NCBI GenBank assembly: GCA_018660465.1
Contig: JABJKH010000029.1
Location: 1 to 60,302 of the forward strand
DNA: 60,302 nucleotides
Reading direction: 5' to 3'
Source of the DNA: Rhodospirillaceae bacterium
GTDB lineage: Bacteria > Pseudomonadota > Alphaproteobacteria > Rhodospirillales > JABJKH01
The position numbers and the translations under genes are program-made. This document shows positions 45,598 through 54,168 of this stretch, in pieces (within the stretch, counting starts at the first letter, position 1; each line of letters opens with the position of its first letter). Under the pieces are notes generated by a model that ran no database searches, had not been told where the DNA came from, and saw nothing but the letters and a program-made list of their open reading frames with translations.

Positions 45598-46409
45598 TTT
45601 TGCTTACCCACCCCTCCTTCGCCCGGAAATATCTCGTTTGATCTATCGGTGAGACGATAAACCAAAAGTCCGATCCATTCGTGTAGCGCCGTACTAAACC
45701 GCCCTAATGCGCCGCCTGGGTTGAAATTAAGTATATCCGGGGTATTACCCTTCAGGTAATAATCTACCGGATAAGGAATAATGGTCCAGCCAGCTTTTCG
45801 AAATACACCAACAGATCGTGGCATATGAAAGGCGGAGGTTATGAGAACCCAAGTCTCACCGGGCTCAGGTTTTGCCAACTCTTTTGAAAGGATGGCGTTT
45901 TCATGGGTGTTTCGAGACTGATTTTCAAAAATAATTTTGGAAGGATCTAGCCCTAGTTTTTTCATTAATGGCCCCACCACATCGGCTTCCTTGATGTCCT
46001 GACGCATAAGGCTTCCTGAGCCAGTGCTATATACGGCTTTCGCGTTTGGGTAACGTTTAACTAAGACTGCAAATTCAATCAGGCGTTCAGCGGCGGCGCC
46101 AACAGCGACTTGCCCCCGAGTCTTGGTCACAAACTGATTAACCACACCCCCTAATGCAATAATACCATCCACTTTTTTGGGCAGATGAGTGACGATCGGA
46201 AATCTGTTCTCAAGCGGCAAAAACATCCACGTTCCAATCGGCAGAACCGCGAGAACCAGCCATATGGCTGCGACCATAGCAACGATCCGCCGGCCCCATT
46301 TATGCGACCAAGTAAACATCAGCACGACACCGATGCAGAGAAGTATCAGTAAAAAATTTGCAGGGTTGGCAACAAACCAAAAAACCTTAGAGAGGATGAA
46401 AAACATCAA
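45594..46409 (-). CDS. YdcF/ElyC-like DUF218 membrane protein
   Basis: 271 residues. Two membrane helices at about 8-28 and 40-62, then the DUF218 domain with I-A-L-G-G-V-V-N (about 83), Y-S-T-G-S-G, E-N-Q-S-R-N-T-H-E-N-A and S-A-F-H-M-P-R-S. ElyC-type relatives affect envelope and lipid-carrier homeostasis. Being sandwiched between a transglycosylase and a subtilase, with tight spacing, fits an envelope role. Confidence 0.88.
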   Translation of the reverse strand: MMFFILSKVFWFVANPANFLLILLCIGVVLMFTWSHKWGRRIVAMVAAIWLVLAVLPIGTWMFLPLENRFPIVTHLPKKVDGIIALGGVVNQFVTKTRGQVAVGAAAERLIEFAVLVKRYPNAKAVYSTGSGSLMRQDIKEADVVGPLMKKLGLDPSKIIFENQSRNTHENAILSKELAKPEPGETWVLITSAFHMPRSVGVFRKAGWTIIPYPVDYYLKGNTPDILNFNPGGALGRFSTALHEWIGLLVYRLTDRSNEIFPGEGGVGKQK

Positions 46410-46423
46410 TTAGGAATTAAAAG

Positions 46424-47755
46424 TTAGCGACATTTGGGTTCGAGATTAACAAAACCGTACCCGAAGACAGAATCTTTACCCTTGCTCCCCAAATCGATTA
46501 TTTTTCGCTTTAATACATTACGTATATCGTCCGTAGATGAGGCGGATCCCCCGGCTGTTAATAGTGCGACAAAGACAGCGATATAGGGAGACGCGAATGA
46601 TGTACCGGATTGGTATTTCCCCCCTCCCGGCACAGCGGTCCAGATTTTTACTCCAGGGGCTGCGAAGTCTATATACGAACCTTGATTGGCATGGGAATAA
46701 ACTGATTTATTTCCACGCAACGCGGTGATGGCCAGTACATTTCCGTAAGCAGCAGGATAGGCCGGCCTACCCTTTTTCCCCCAATTTCCAGCAGCCGCGA
46801 CCATGTTAATGCCCTTGGCTTGGCTTTTCTTCAACGCCAGCCGAATGACTTTGTTATCTCCGCCAGCGACACTGAGGTTAATGACATGGACTTTTTCTTT
46901 CACCAGCCAATCGATGGATTTTAGCAGGCCAATGGCGCTGCCAACGACCTTACCCGTACGTTTTTCCTCGAACATATTGCCCGCGAACAACTGCGCCCCG
47001 GGAAGCAGTCCTCCCCATTGAGGTTTTCCAACTAAAATACTGGCGACAGCTGTGCCATGAGTCGCCGGGCCAGGTCCCCTGCCCTTGGTATGAAAAGATT
47101 TAAACGTAACCCTTTGGCCTTTTAGAGCCGGATGAGAGATGTCGACCGCGCTATCGATCATGCCGATGCGAATACCTCGACCACAGGTTGCTGTTGCCGC
47201 CTTCCAACCAATTGCTGCACGGGGATGGGTTTTTTTAATTTTGTATCCGGCTTGTGCCTCAAATAAATGATTGGCTTCGGTGTTAAGGTTTGGAATGGCA
47301 GATGCCAGTACTTTCCTGGCGTCGGCGAGCGTCATACCCGCAGGTGTTCGCAAGCGATAAACCAATATACCCAGTTGCCCAAGCTCAACTTTCTCTATTA
47401 CCGTGAAATTTAAGCGACGAATGATCGAGACGAATTTCTTCGGGGGGTCGACAACGAGAATTTCTCCGCGTTCATACTGCTCATGAGGCGCAAAAGAGAA
47501 TGCCTTGAATTTTCCAAACTCCGCCTCAGGTACCGGCGCTTTTTCCCCAGCGGGGCCGGCAACATTCTTTTTTTGACCCGTTTCGCCGACAACCTGCCCT
47601 TGTAACTCTTCGGACGTTTGAACAGATTTCTTTTGTGCCGGTAGATAAACGACGAAATACCACACCCCGACCGCGAACATAAGAACGGAAACCAGTTTAA
47701 TAATCATACCGACGCCGGTTTTCGGCTCTTCTTCTTTACGACTTCTTTTCGCCAT
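46424..47755 (-). CDS. Membrane-anchored S8 (subtilisin-like) serine protease
   Basis: 443 residues. A cytoplasmic Lys/Glu-rich start, one membrane helix at about 17-38, a linker and propeptide-like region to about 175, then the S8 domain. The catalytic triad is visible: Asp201 (I-G-M-I-D-S), His233 (T-H-G-T-A-V-A) and Ser386 (S-G-T-S-F-A-S-P), with the oxyanion Asn324 (A-A-G-N-W-G). The protease faces the periplasm. It lies 92 bases downstream of the decaheme cytochrome gene on the same strand and may be co-transcribed with it or with the envelope genes below. Confidence 0.9.
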   Translation of the reverse strand: MAKRSRKEEEPKTGVGMIIKLVSVLMFAVGVWYFVVYLPAQKKSVQTSEELQGQVVGETGQKKNVAGPAGEKAPVPEAEFGKFKAFSFAPHEQYERGEILVVDPPKKFVSIIRRLNFTVIEKVELGQLGILVYRLRTPAGMTLADARKVLASAIPNLNTEANHLFEAQAGYKIKKTHPRAAIGWKAATATCGRGIRIGMIDSAVDISHPALKGQRVTFKSFHTKGRGPGPATHGTAVASILVGKPQWGGLLPGAQLFAGNMFEEKRTGKVVGSAIGLLKSIDWLVKEKVHVINLSVAGGDNKVIRLALKKSQAKGINMVAAAGNWGKKGRPAYPAAYGNVLAITALRGNKSVYSHANQGSYIDFAAPGVKIWTAVPGGGKYQSGTSFASPYIAVFVALLTAGGSASSTDDIRNVLKRKIIDLGSKGKDSVFGYGFVNLEPKCR

Positions 47756-47847
47756 ACCTGCCGCTCACACTTGTTTTCCGCCAATTATGACGGTTCGAAC
47801 GCACGAATCATGTACGCTAATCTATATAACACATAGTTTGGTTTAGA

Positions 47848-50391
47848 TCACTTCATGCCTTCAGCCATGGGCGTACTCGTCAACGCCGGACCAAATTTAC
47901 CAACGTGATAATTGTGGCAAATCAAACAATCGCTGCCAGCTTGGTCTTGCGTATGGCACGCTGCACAGGTTTCACGTTTGATCGCATTAAAATTACCTTC
48001 GAATGATTTAGGGTTACGGTCCTTAAACGAGGCTTTGTATTTAGCTTTTTTATTCAGCGTATGGCAGTCCAAGCAGCCTTTTTCATCCAGCAGACTGAAA
48101 TGCGCCGTATGAGAATACTTGGTAAAGGTGTGGCTGTTCGACTTTGGCGTATGGCCCTTCCAGTTAAATACGAATTTTCCTGACGATTCCTCGTCTACGC
48201 TATGGCATTTGACACACAAACCAGGAGCGCCTTTTTTCGTTAATGCCGAGAGAATTTGGCCGGCACTTTCTTTGGCTTCCATAGACGCCGCCCCGCCTGC
48301 TGCGTCCAACCAAGACCGCATCATGGTGTCGGCATGACCCGCCGGACGATAACGAAGAGTGAATTCGTCCCGATACCATCCCCCTGCAGAGGCCCATTCT
48401 TCGCCAGGTGCGATTTCAACATCAGGTTCTTCTTCTTTTTCAGCCTTTGCTGCCTTTGATTCCCCTTCTTTTGGGGCACTGCCGCCTAAGATATCTTCCT
48501 GCTTACCGCCGCCGAGAATATCTTCCTTTTTCCCGCCGCCGAGGATGTCTTCTTGCTTGCCGCCGCCAAGAATATCCTCTTTCTTTCCACCAAGAATATC
48601 GTCTTTCTTTCCGCCACTCAGAATATCGTCTTTACCACCACTTAAGATGTCATCCTTCTTGCCACTTAGGATGTCATCTTTTCCACCGCTTAAGATGTCA
48701 TCCTTCTTGCCACTTAGGATGTCATCTTTTCCACCGCTTAAGATGTCATCCTTCTTGCCACTTAAGATGTCATCTTTTCCACCGCTTAGGATATCATCTT
48801 TCTTGCCGCTTAAGATGTCATCTTTTCCACCACTTAGAATGTCGTCCTTCGCGGCAACCAAAATGTCGTCCTTTCCAGATCCGCCTGTCGGAGAGTCCTC
48901 TTCCGCCGGCACGGGAACGACCTCTCCGTCGCGGTGTTTTGTGACATCAGCAAAAAGTTTGGGGAACCAAGCACGCTGGGCTCCCAACACAGCATCTGGC
49001 TGGATCAATCCGGTCAGAAGCCCTAATTCGGTATTCGAAAGTTTCCGCCCCATAGAGGCTTCCAACATTTTCCCGAATGCTGGCACACCCTCGGTTGCTA
49101 AATCAAACAACAGCCCCTTAATCGCCCAAGCATAATTTTCGATTGCCTTGAGTTGCGGCTTAGTTGCTTCTCCAAGGTCCATAAAGTCGATGTCACCCAA
49201 GGTTTTTTTAGCCGCCTTGTAATCAGAATTCCCCGCCAATAGGAATTCCATAAATGGTGTAGAACCACCATCAGGGTCCTCTGGCCATTGGCCAATCCCA
49301 ACATTTTTTTCACGCAAGGTGGCGACATCGAGCCCCGGAACAGCAAAGATCGCAATTCCCTTAGCTGTCGCCCTGCCTTCTCCTTGAATTTGATCCAGGT
49401 GACAAGCGGCGCATGGTTTTTCAAAACCGACCACACTCATGCTATCGCCCATGATATCGGGCTCATGGCATGTCTTACATTCCGTGGGCGCAATGGCTTT
49501 GTATTTCTTTTCAACAAAATGATTGCCGATATGACTTGTGTGATCGAACTGGATACGAGTCCGTCTTTCATACGGATATTTGCCAAAACTTGGATGGCCG
49601 TTTGAGAGGTTTTTAAAAGCCGAGGTATGGCATGCTTGGCACCGCTGGTTAGACATCTTTTTGAGGTCACTACCGGCGCCATGATGTTCCTGGTGACAGG
49701 TCATGCAGAATAATTCAGCCCCATCCGCATTTGGCTTCATGGTGACAGACGCCAATTTCGGAATCCACGGCATGCTGTTAGAAGAAGCAGGGGCAGCTGA
49801 CTTCGATAAACTGGCCAGTTGCGTCTTGCTTATACTATGCGGAGCAAAACTATCCGTACCAAACTGATGGCACCCAACACACAGCTTGCTGTCTACGGAT
49901 TCAGAAGACTCAGCAAATGCCTTGTGCGGCCACGAAGAGGCTCCATCCTTAAATGCAGTATGACAACCAGCGCAATCCTTAACTTGGCTGTGTTGGAACG
50001 TCAGCGGGCCAGGATCAACGAAGGATGCCGGGTTCACACCGCCAACAAACAAGAGGATGATCCCCACAGTCAACGCGGTCAGCCAATACCCCATGGCTTT
50101 GCGTTTTGCGCGCCAGCTTCGCACCGGGTGGCATTTAACAATTTTTGTACAGCAACTGCCGTCCGGCAATGGACCATCGGAACATTTGCCACCCTGCAAT
50201 TCTGAACGTGTGCAAACAAAACGATCACCAATCATGACCGGGCGACATTCAGCCGTCGCGCGACACCTTCCCCTACCATCAGGTCCGACTTCGCAGGGGT
50301 GTCCTTCCGACGCCCATCCGCAGACCCACGGCTGGTTCGGTCGGACGTACTTACTGTTCTTATAGTCCCGTTCTTGCAGAGTTCGAGCCAT
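47848..50391 (-). CDS. Membrane-anchored decaheme cytochrome c with KDDIL repeat linker
   Basis: 847 residues. Residues 1-99 are Cys-rich (nine Cys, including C-G-W-A-S-E-G-H-P-C and G-S-C-C) and precede a single membrane helix (about 100-119), so they should be cytoplasmic and could hold a metal or Fe-S centre. Behind the helix are ten C-x-x-C-H heme sites: six before the repeats (first Cys140) and four near the C-terminus. Between them, residues 507-638 consist of 16 units of KDDILSG(G/K), shifting to (K/Q)EDILGGGK. The start ATG shares one base with the stop of the b-type-like gene, so they are coupled. Probably an electron carrier extending into the periplasm; partner unknown. Confidence 0.85.
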   Translation of the reverse strand: MARTLQERDYKNSKYVRPNQPWVCGWASEGHPCEVGPDGRGRCRATAECRPVMIGDRFVCTRSELQGGKCSDGPLPDGSCCTKIVKCHPVRSWRAKRKAMGYWLTALTVGIILLFVGGVNPASFVDPGPLTFQHSQVKDCAGCHTAFKDGASSWPHKAFAESSESVDSKLCVGCHQFGTDSFAPHSISKTQLASLSKSAAPASSNSMPWIPKLASVTMKPNADGAELFCMTCHQEHHGAGSDLKKMSNQRCQACHTSAFKNLSNGHPSFGKYPYERRTRIQFDHTSHIGNHFVEKKYKAIAPTECKTCHEPDIMGDSMSVVGFEKPCAACHLDQIQGEGRATAKGIAIFAVPGLDVATLREKNVGIGQWPEDPDGGSTPFMEFLLAGNSDYKAAKKTLGDIDFMDLGEATKPQLKAIENYAWAIKGLLFDLATEGVPAFGKMLEASMGRKLSNTELGLLTGLIQPDAVLGAQRAWFPKLFADVTKHRDGEVVPVPAEEDSPTGGSGKDDILVAAKDDILSGGKDDILSGKKDDILSGGKDDILSGKKDDILSGGKDDILSGKKDDILSGGKDDILSGKKDDILSGGKDDILSGGKKDDILGGKKEDILGGGKQEDILGGGKKEDILGGGKQEDILGGSAPKEGESKAAKAEKEEEPDVEIAPGEEWASAGGWYRDEFTLRYRPAGHADTMMRSWLDAAGGAASMEAKESAGQILSALTKKGAPGLCVKCHSVDEESSGKFVFNWKGHTPKSNSHTFTKYSHTAHFSLLDEKGCLDCHTLNKKAKYKASFKDRNPKSFEGNFNAIKRETCAACHTQDQAGSDCLICHNYHVGKFGPALTSTPMAEGMK
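48479..48873. repeat. In-gene tandem repeat of 24-27 bp units
   Basis: Sixteen units in the decaheme gene. The middle ones alternate in a 48-bp pair that is almost identical at DNA level (for example AAGATGTCATCCTTCTTGCC recurring exactly), while the last five are diverged 27-bp units. This points to recent expansion by slippage or unequal exchange from the middle. A long open frame on the opposite strand is only a by-product. Confidence 0.9.
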
Positions 50392-51212
50392 TACATTCCC
50401 CCGCTAAATGCATAAACGAGGACCAAATGAACCACAGCGACCAACAGCAAGCTGTAAATCAGGGGCACATGGACAAACAACCACCCTTTGAGCAGCCCCT
50501 GGAGCGCATGATGAAAGTCAAGCTCGTCCTTCTTAACAACAAGATCACGCAATTGGTTGGAGAACTCTTTTTCCTTATCATTCAAATAGCGCTGCATGTT
50601 GTCGAATTCGGTCAACAAGGTGAACAGGCCATGGGTAGAACCGGTTATGTGATCCAAAGTGTGACGCGGGCGTTCAAAATAGGCCCGAAGATTAGAGGCA
50701 TAAAAATCATGGATCGTTGTTGAATTTGTTTCAGTTACAGAATTGACCACAAGGTTCTCTGCATCCATTCGAAGGTCTCTGATAAATTGAGGGATACGTT
50801 CGAAAATCACCTCTTCACCCTTGCGGGTTAATTGGCGGGGCAGGCCACGGGATATAACGATCCCAAGGACCCCACTGCCAGCCACCAAAACAAACAGCAA
50901 GGCTAACATTATTTCCAGCCAACCATCTGGCACCCTAAATCCAATATGAATGATGAAGAGACCAATGCACAAATAGCCCAAATAGACATGGAATTGAACC
51001 CAGGCCGCACTGCGTCCAATCGTAGACAGCATGGTGAGTTTCTTACGCACCCCATATAGGCTCAGCAACAGCATGCTCGTCAGTAGCAACCAGCCTGTCA
51101 GAAATGGCCCTTGATATAAGGATACATCGTAGACTGACGTCGTCGTAAGCAACACCGCCCCAACCAGCAGGGTAATTAAAATATTTCGGTTACGGCGCGC
51201 GGTAAACGTCAC
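50391..51212 (-). CDS. Membrane protein, cytochrome b-like, redox island
   Basis: 273 residues. Membrane helices are near 11-30, 37-55, 72-92 and 98-120, with one more at the C-terminus (250-270). His residues within the helices (V-Q-F-H-V-Y-L-G, L-F-I-I-H-I-G-F and, at the C-terminus, F-V-H-V-P-L and V-V-H-L-V-L) could ligate two b-hemes, as in cytochrome b561 and ferric-reductase-like proteins. The region 135-235 is a large soluble helical insert. It ends in the decaheme start (TAATG) and lies 10 bases after the Fe-S gene. It is likely the quinone- or heme-linked membrane part of the complex. Confidence 0.65.
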   Translation of the reverse strand: MTFTARRNRNILITLLVGAVLLTTTSVYDVSLYQGPFLTGWLLLTSMLLLSLYGVRKKLTMLSTIGRSAAWVQFHVYLGYLCIGLFIIHIGFRVPDGWLEIMLALLFVLVAGSGVLGIVISRGLPRQLTRKGEEVIFERIPQFIRDLRMDAENLVVNSVTETNSTTIHDFYASNLRAYFERPRHTLDHITGSTHGLFTLLTEFDNMQRYLNDKEKEFSNQLRDLVVKKDELDFHHALQGLLKGWLFVHVPLIYSLLLVAVVHLVLVYAFSGGM

Positions 51213-51222
51213 GATCGGAATC

Positions 51223-52968
51223 CTATCGGTTCAACCAACGGGACAAGGTCCCACGGTGGCGCATATTCATTCGTATCAAAGCATCATGCGGACAGGCGCG
51301 CTGACACGCCGGACCGCCGGGTTGATCCAAGCACAAGTCACACTTGGTGGCTTTCATAACTGTCGTCCCGGCAGCTTCATCCAGAATAAAGTCGCCTTTG
51401 TCGTCGCGAATTTCGACCATCCGGATGTTATCGTACGGGCAATTATTCGCACACGTGGTACAGCCAATACACGAATCATCATTGATAACGACCTGCCCAC
51501 CAAGGGCACTTCGGTGAATAGCACCGGTCGGACAGCCCAGCATGCAAACTGGATCAGCACAATGCATACAGGCATTGGCGACCATGAAGTTACCAAGTCG
51601 GCGACCATGGCGGTTAAATCGGGGATTGTTGTTATGGCCAACGGTACAGGCCTCGACACAAGAATCACAGCGCACGCAGCGGTCCAAATCGATCAACATT
51701 GTCGCCGTGCCGTTGATGTAACGATTGTCGACAAGAAATTCCAGAAGCCCGGTATTAATGGACGTCTCAATACTGTATGAGCCAACAGAATCTGGGTGAA
51801 CACCGCTCACAATTGGTTGGCTTGCACCACCATCACTGGGACCAAAAGACTTTGGCAAGCGGTCTTCCGGAATGGTCGGTAGAACAAATTCTTCGATAAT
51901 AGAGGTTGGCACCCTAAGGATGTCTGTGTATCCCACTGAACGAATGGTATTTTGTAGGCCCACGGGTTCATCATTACGCCAGTTGTGAACGATCTCTTCA
52001 AACCCGTGAATGGCCCCTCGACCAATGTAGCGCAACGTCTGGTGACCGTGATTGACTTCTGAACTGACACGCGCAAAGCCTGAGCGAAGCATCATCAACC
52101 CATCAGGGTAATCCCCCTCGCGGGCAATAATTGGTTCCTTCGCCAATCTTTCGGCAGAAGGCTGCGTAACGAACCGCTTATAAGACGTGTGCCAATCGAA
52201 ATCGCCAAACGTCTCAAACAAGGTCTTTTCAGCAATTTTGTCGATAATATCGTCGCTCAGGTGCCTGAACACGGGGGTTTGTTGAATATGGGTCTTAAGG
52301 CTTCGTTCACGGTAAAGTTTATCAATATGCTCCCGAAATTCATCGATCCGACGGCGGATATCGCGAATGCCTTGCCGTCGAATTTCAAGAACCTCGGCAT
52401 CGCCATCCGCATAAATGGTCGTCATTCGAGGAGACCGCGCCAATGCGGCAATCTCGCCAAACATTTCGCCAGGTCCCAACAAGACCGTCCTGTCTTCATC
52501 CAGAACCTGCGGGACGCCTTGTAAGAAGATATTTGTACCGGTGTCTTTAGTTGACGAACTTGCTGCTCCCTTTTCATAACGGGAAATGTCTCGCGATTCT
52601 GGCAGCTTGGAATTGTCCCAAAGCTGGGAAAACGCACCCCAAAAGCTTTTTTCTTCGTCTTCTTCTTGACCCAATACGGAGGCTGGCAATCCAGGTGGAA
52701 GGACAACACGTACCTGGCCGGAGATCACCAGAAAAGCTGATGTCCCATAATCACCGACGCGCACAACAATGTCGCCCCGCTGATATGTATTCAAGCAAGT
52801 GTCATTTTGGATTATATCGTGAAGCGAGGCGGATTCTGGAAACTTTGCCGCATCCATATTGACGAATGGCTGCGCATCCAGAATCCTGTCAACAACAGCA
52901 TTGCCCATGTCGGGACTAAACGGATTATCCCAGCGCTGCGGACGCTGTATCCTCGTTGCTCCCGCCAT
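51223..52968 (-). CDS. Fusion of two cyclic-nucleotide-binding domains with a four-cluster ferredoxin
   Basis: 581 residues, no signal peptide. Two CAP_ED-type domains are seen (about 35-215, with G-E-M-F-G-E-I-A-A-L-A-R-S-P-R, and about 225-350). The C-terminal part (about 415-570) has four cysteine groups: C-V-R-C-D-S-C-x-x-x-C, C-M-H-C-x4-C-M-L-G-C-P, C-I-G-C-T-T-C-A-N-N-C-P and C-D-L-C...C-Q-R-A-C-P. That is 16 Cys, fitting four [4Fe-4S] clusters as in DmsB/HybA-type subunits. The fusion suggests that electron flow is gated by a cyclic nucleotide or by another effector. AGGAACGGGA before the ATG supports the start. Confidence 0.85.
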   Translation of the reverse strand: MAGATRIQRPQRWDNPFSPDMGNAVVDRILDAQPFVNMDAAKFPESASLHDIIQNDTCLNTYQRGDIVVRVGDYGTSAFLVISGQVRVVLPPGLPASVLGQEEDEEKSFWGAFSQLWDNSKLPESRDISRYEKGAASSSTKDTGTNIFLQGVPQVLDEDRTVLLGPGEMFGEIAALARSPRMTTIYADGDAEVLEIRRQGIRDIRRRIDEFREHIDKLYRERSLKTHIQQTPVFRHLSDDIIDKIAEKTLFETFGDFDWHTSYKRFVTQPSAERLAKEPIIAREGDYPDGLMMLRSGFARVSSEVNHGHQTLRYIGRGAIHGFEEIVHNWRNDEPVGLQNTIRSVGYTDILRVPTSIIEEFVLPTIPEDRLPKSFGPSDGGASQPIVSGVHPDSVGSYSIETSINTGLLEFLVDNRYINGTATMLIDLDRCVRCDSCVEACTVGHNNNPRFNRHGRRLGNFMVANACMHCADPVCMLGCPTGAIHRSALGGQVVINDDSCIGCTTCANNCPYDNIRMVEIRDDKGDFILDEAAGTTVMKATKCDLCLDQPGGPACQRACPHDALIRMNMRHRGTLSRWLNR

Positions 52969-53002
52969 TATCCCGTTCCTGCTTTACCGCCCTTCAATCC
53001 CC

Positions 53003-54040
53003 TTATGGTATAGCCTCGCCCATATACTTGGTTGGGATCATGGCATCGATCGCGGCCATTTTGCTACCATCGTACTTCGCCGAAAATGCACGTGCGGCTT
53101 TCTGAACGCCATCAGCCGCTTTGGTTAGCGGACCTTCGTTATTCAGTTTTAAGCCAGCGCTATTAGCAGCGGCGAGAATGGCCTTGAGTTCAGGCGCTGC
53201 GACAGCACCAGCAATTTTCTCCATCACTTTTCGCGCAGCAGACGCCCGTGTGGCCATTGCAACGGCAAAGCGTGCCTTTTGCGTGGCCTTTGCAACGCCC
53301 CGAAGAGCGTATTCAAGGTCCAACGCCATACCGACGACATACATCATCCGTTTGCGGTTTTTGGAAGCTTCGTTGTTAGCTTTAGAGTACCAAACATTGT
53401 GACGAACTTCGCCTTGGCTCCAAGCAACGAGATCAAATTTACTACCCGCCGGATGTCCACCGACGTTGACCAATTTTTCATTGGGAACCGTGTGGCAGCT
53501 ATAGCAATTTTGAGCAACGTCATACAGTCGAGACGGACGGATCATGCCGGCTGCCTCAGACTTCTTATAACGTGATACTTTATGTTCGGGCTTCTCAGTT
53601 GCAGCCGTAACGCCTTTGCCACCGAATTCGCTGTGAACATCAATCCAATCCTTACCGGCGCCGTGACACGATTCACATGTGATGCCAGCGATTGGCTTAA
53701 CCCGCTTACCTTTTTTTGCCGAAGTGAAGTGACATGTTAAGCAATCACTTCCTGCCTTAATCCGTTTCAGCCCCATTGCCTTCGCAATTTTTTTGGCAGA
53801 TTTCTTACGCGGCAACGTTTTAAAGCTGGTTGCGTGGTGCGTTGCTTTCCATTTTTGGATGGACGTTTTATGGCACTCACCACAGGCATCGGGCCCCTTT
53901 ACTGATCCGGGATCAAGCCTCAGTTTTGCAGCAGCCTGCGACGTGCTGGAACCTCCAAGCACCGCAAGGCCAAAGCAGAAAGAAAACACGAGTAAGCTCA
54001 AAACCCGAATTGATCGACGAACGTTTCCTTGGAATTTCAT
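53003..54040 (-). CDS. Periplasmic tetraheme cytochrome c (c554-like)
   Basis: 345 residues with a signal peptide ending near S-Q-A-A-A (about 38). Four C-x-x-C-H sites: C-G-E-C-H (from Cys53), C-L-T-C-H, C-E-S-C-H and C-Y-S-C-H, in the spacing of cytochrome c554-type proteins (D-A-C-G-E-C-H-K-x-x-x-x-x-W-x-x-T-H-H and I-T-C-E-S-C-H-G-A-G-K-D-W). The last 130 residues are heme-free, helical and basic. GGGAGGT six bases before ATG marks the start. It is probably the soluble shuttle of the island. Confidence 0.87.
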   Translation of the reverse strand: MKFQGNVRRSIRVLSLLVFSFCFGLAVLGGSSTSQAAAKLRLDPGSVKGPDACGECHKTSIQKWKATHHATSFKTLPRKKSAKKIAKAMGLKRIKAGSDCLTCHFTSAKKGKRVKPIAGITCESCHGAGKDWIDVHSEFGGKGVTAATEKPEHKVSRYKKSEAAGMIRPSRLYDVAQNCYSCHTVPNEKLVNVGGHPAGSKFDLVAWSQGEVRHNVWYSKANNEASKNRKRMMYVVGMALDLEYALRGVAKATQKARFAVAMATRASAARKVMEKIAGAVAAPELKAILAAANSAGLKLNNEGPLTKAADGVQKAARAFSAKYDGSKMAAIDAMIPTKYMGEAIP

Positions 54041-54119
54041 TTTTGACCTCCCTTATTGATACTGGTCTCCCCGTGGTCTTTTCGCGCCGGGGATGCAACC
54101 GTTGTTTTTTTTAGTCTAA

Positions 54120-54139
54120 GGAAAATGGATGGATTTTCC
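54120..54139. other. Hairpin between two redox-island genes
   Basis: GGAAAAT-GGATGG-ATTTTCC, a perfect 7-bp stem in the 128-bp gap between the flavoprotein and tetraheme genes. There is no T-tract on the minus strand after it (it is followed by TTAGACTAAAAAA), so it is more likely an RNA-processing or stability element than a terminator. Confidence 0.35.
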
Positions 54140-54168
54140 AACCATTGTCCTGAATTTAGCGCAATTTT

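Noticed and set aside
48479-48873. Regular repeats considered as a CRISPR array
   Set aside because: The units are contiguous without unique spacers and are in frame with a protein.
48359-49135. Long plus-strand open frame opposite the decaheme repeats (Pro/Ser/Phe-rich)
   Set aside because: It exists only because the 24-bp repeat period lacks stops on the other strand; no start signal and highly low-complexity content, while the minus-strand frame has ten heme motifs.
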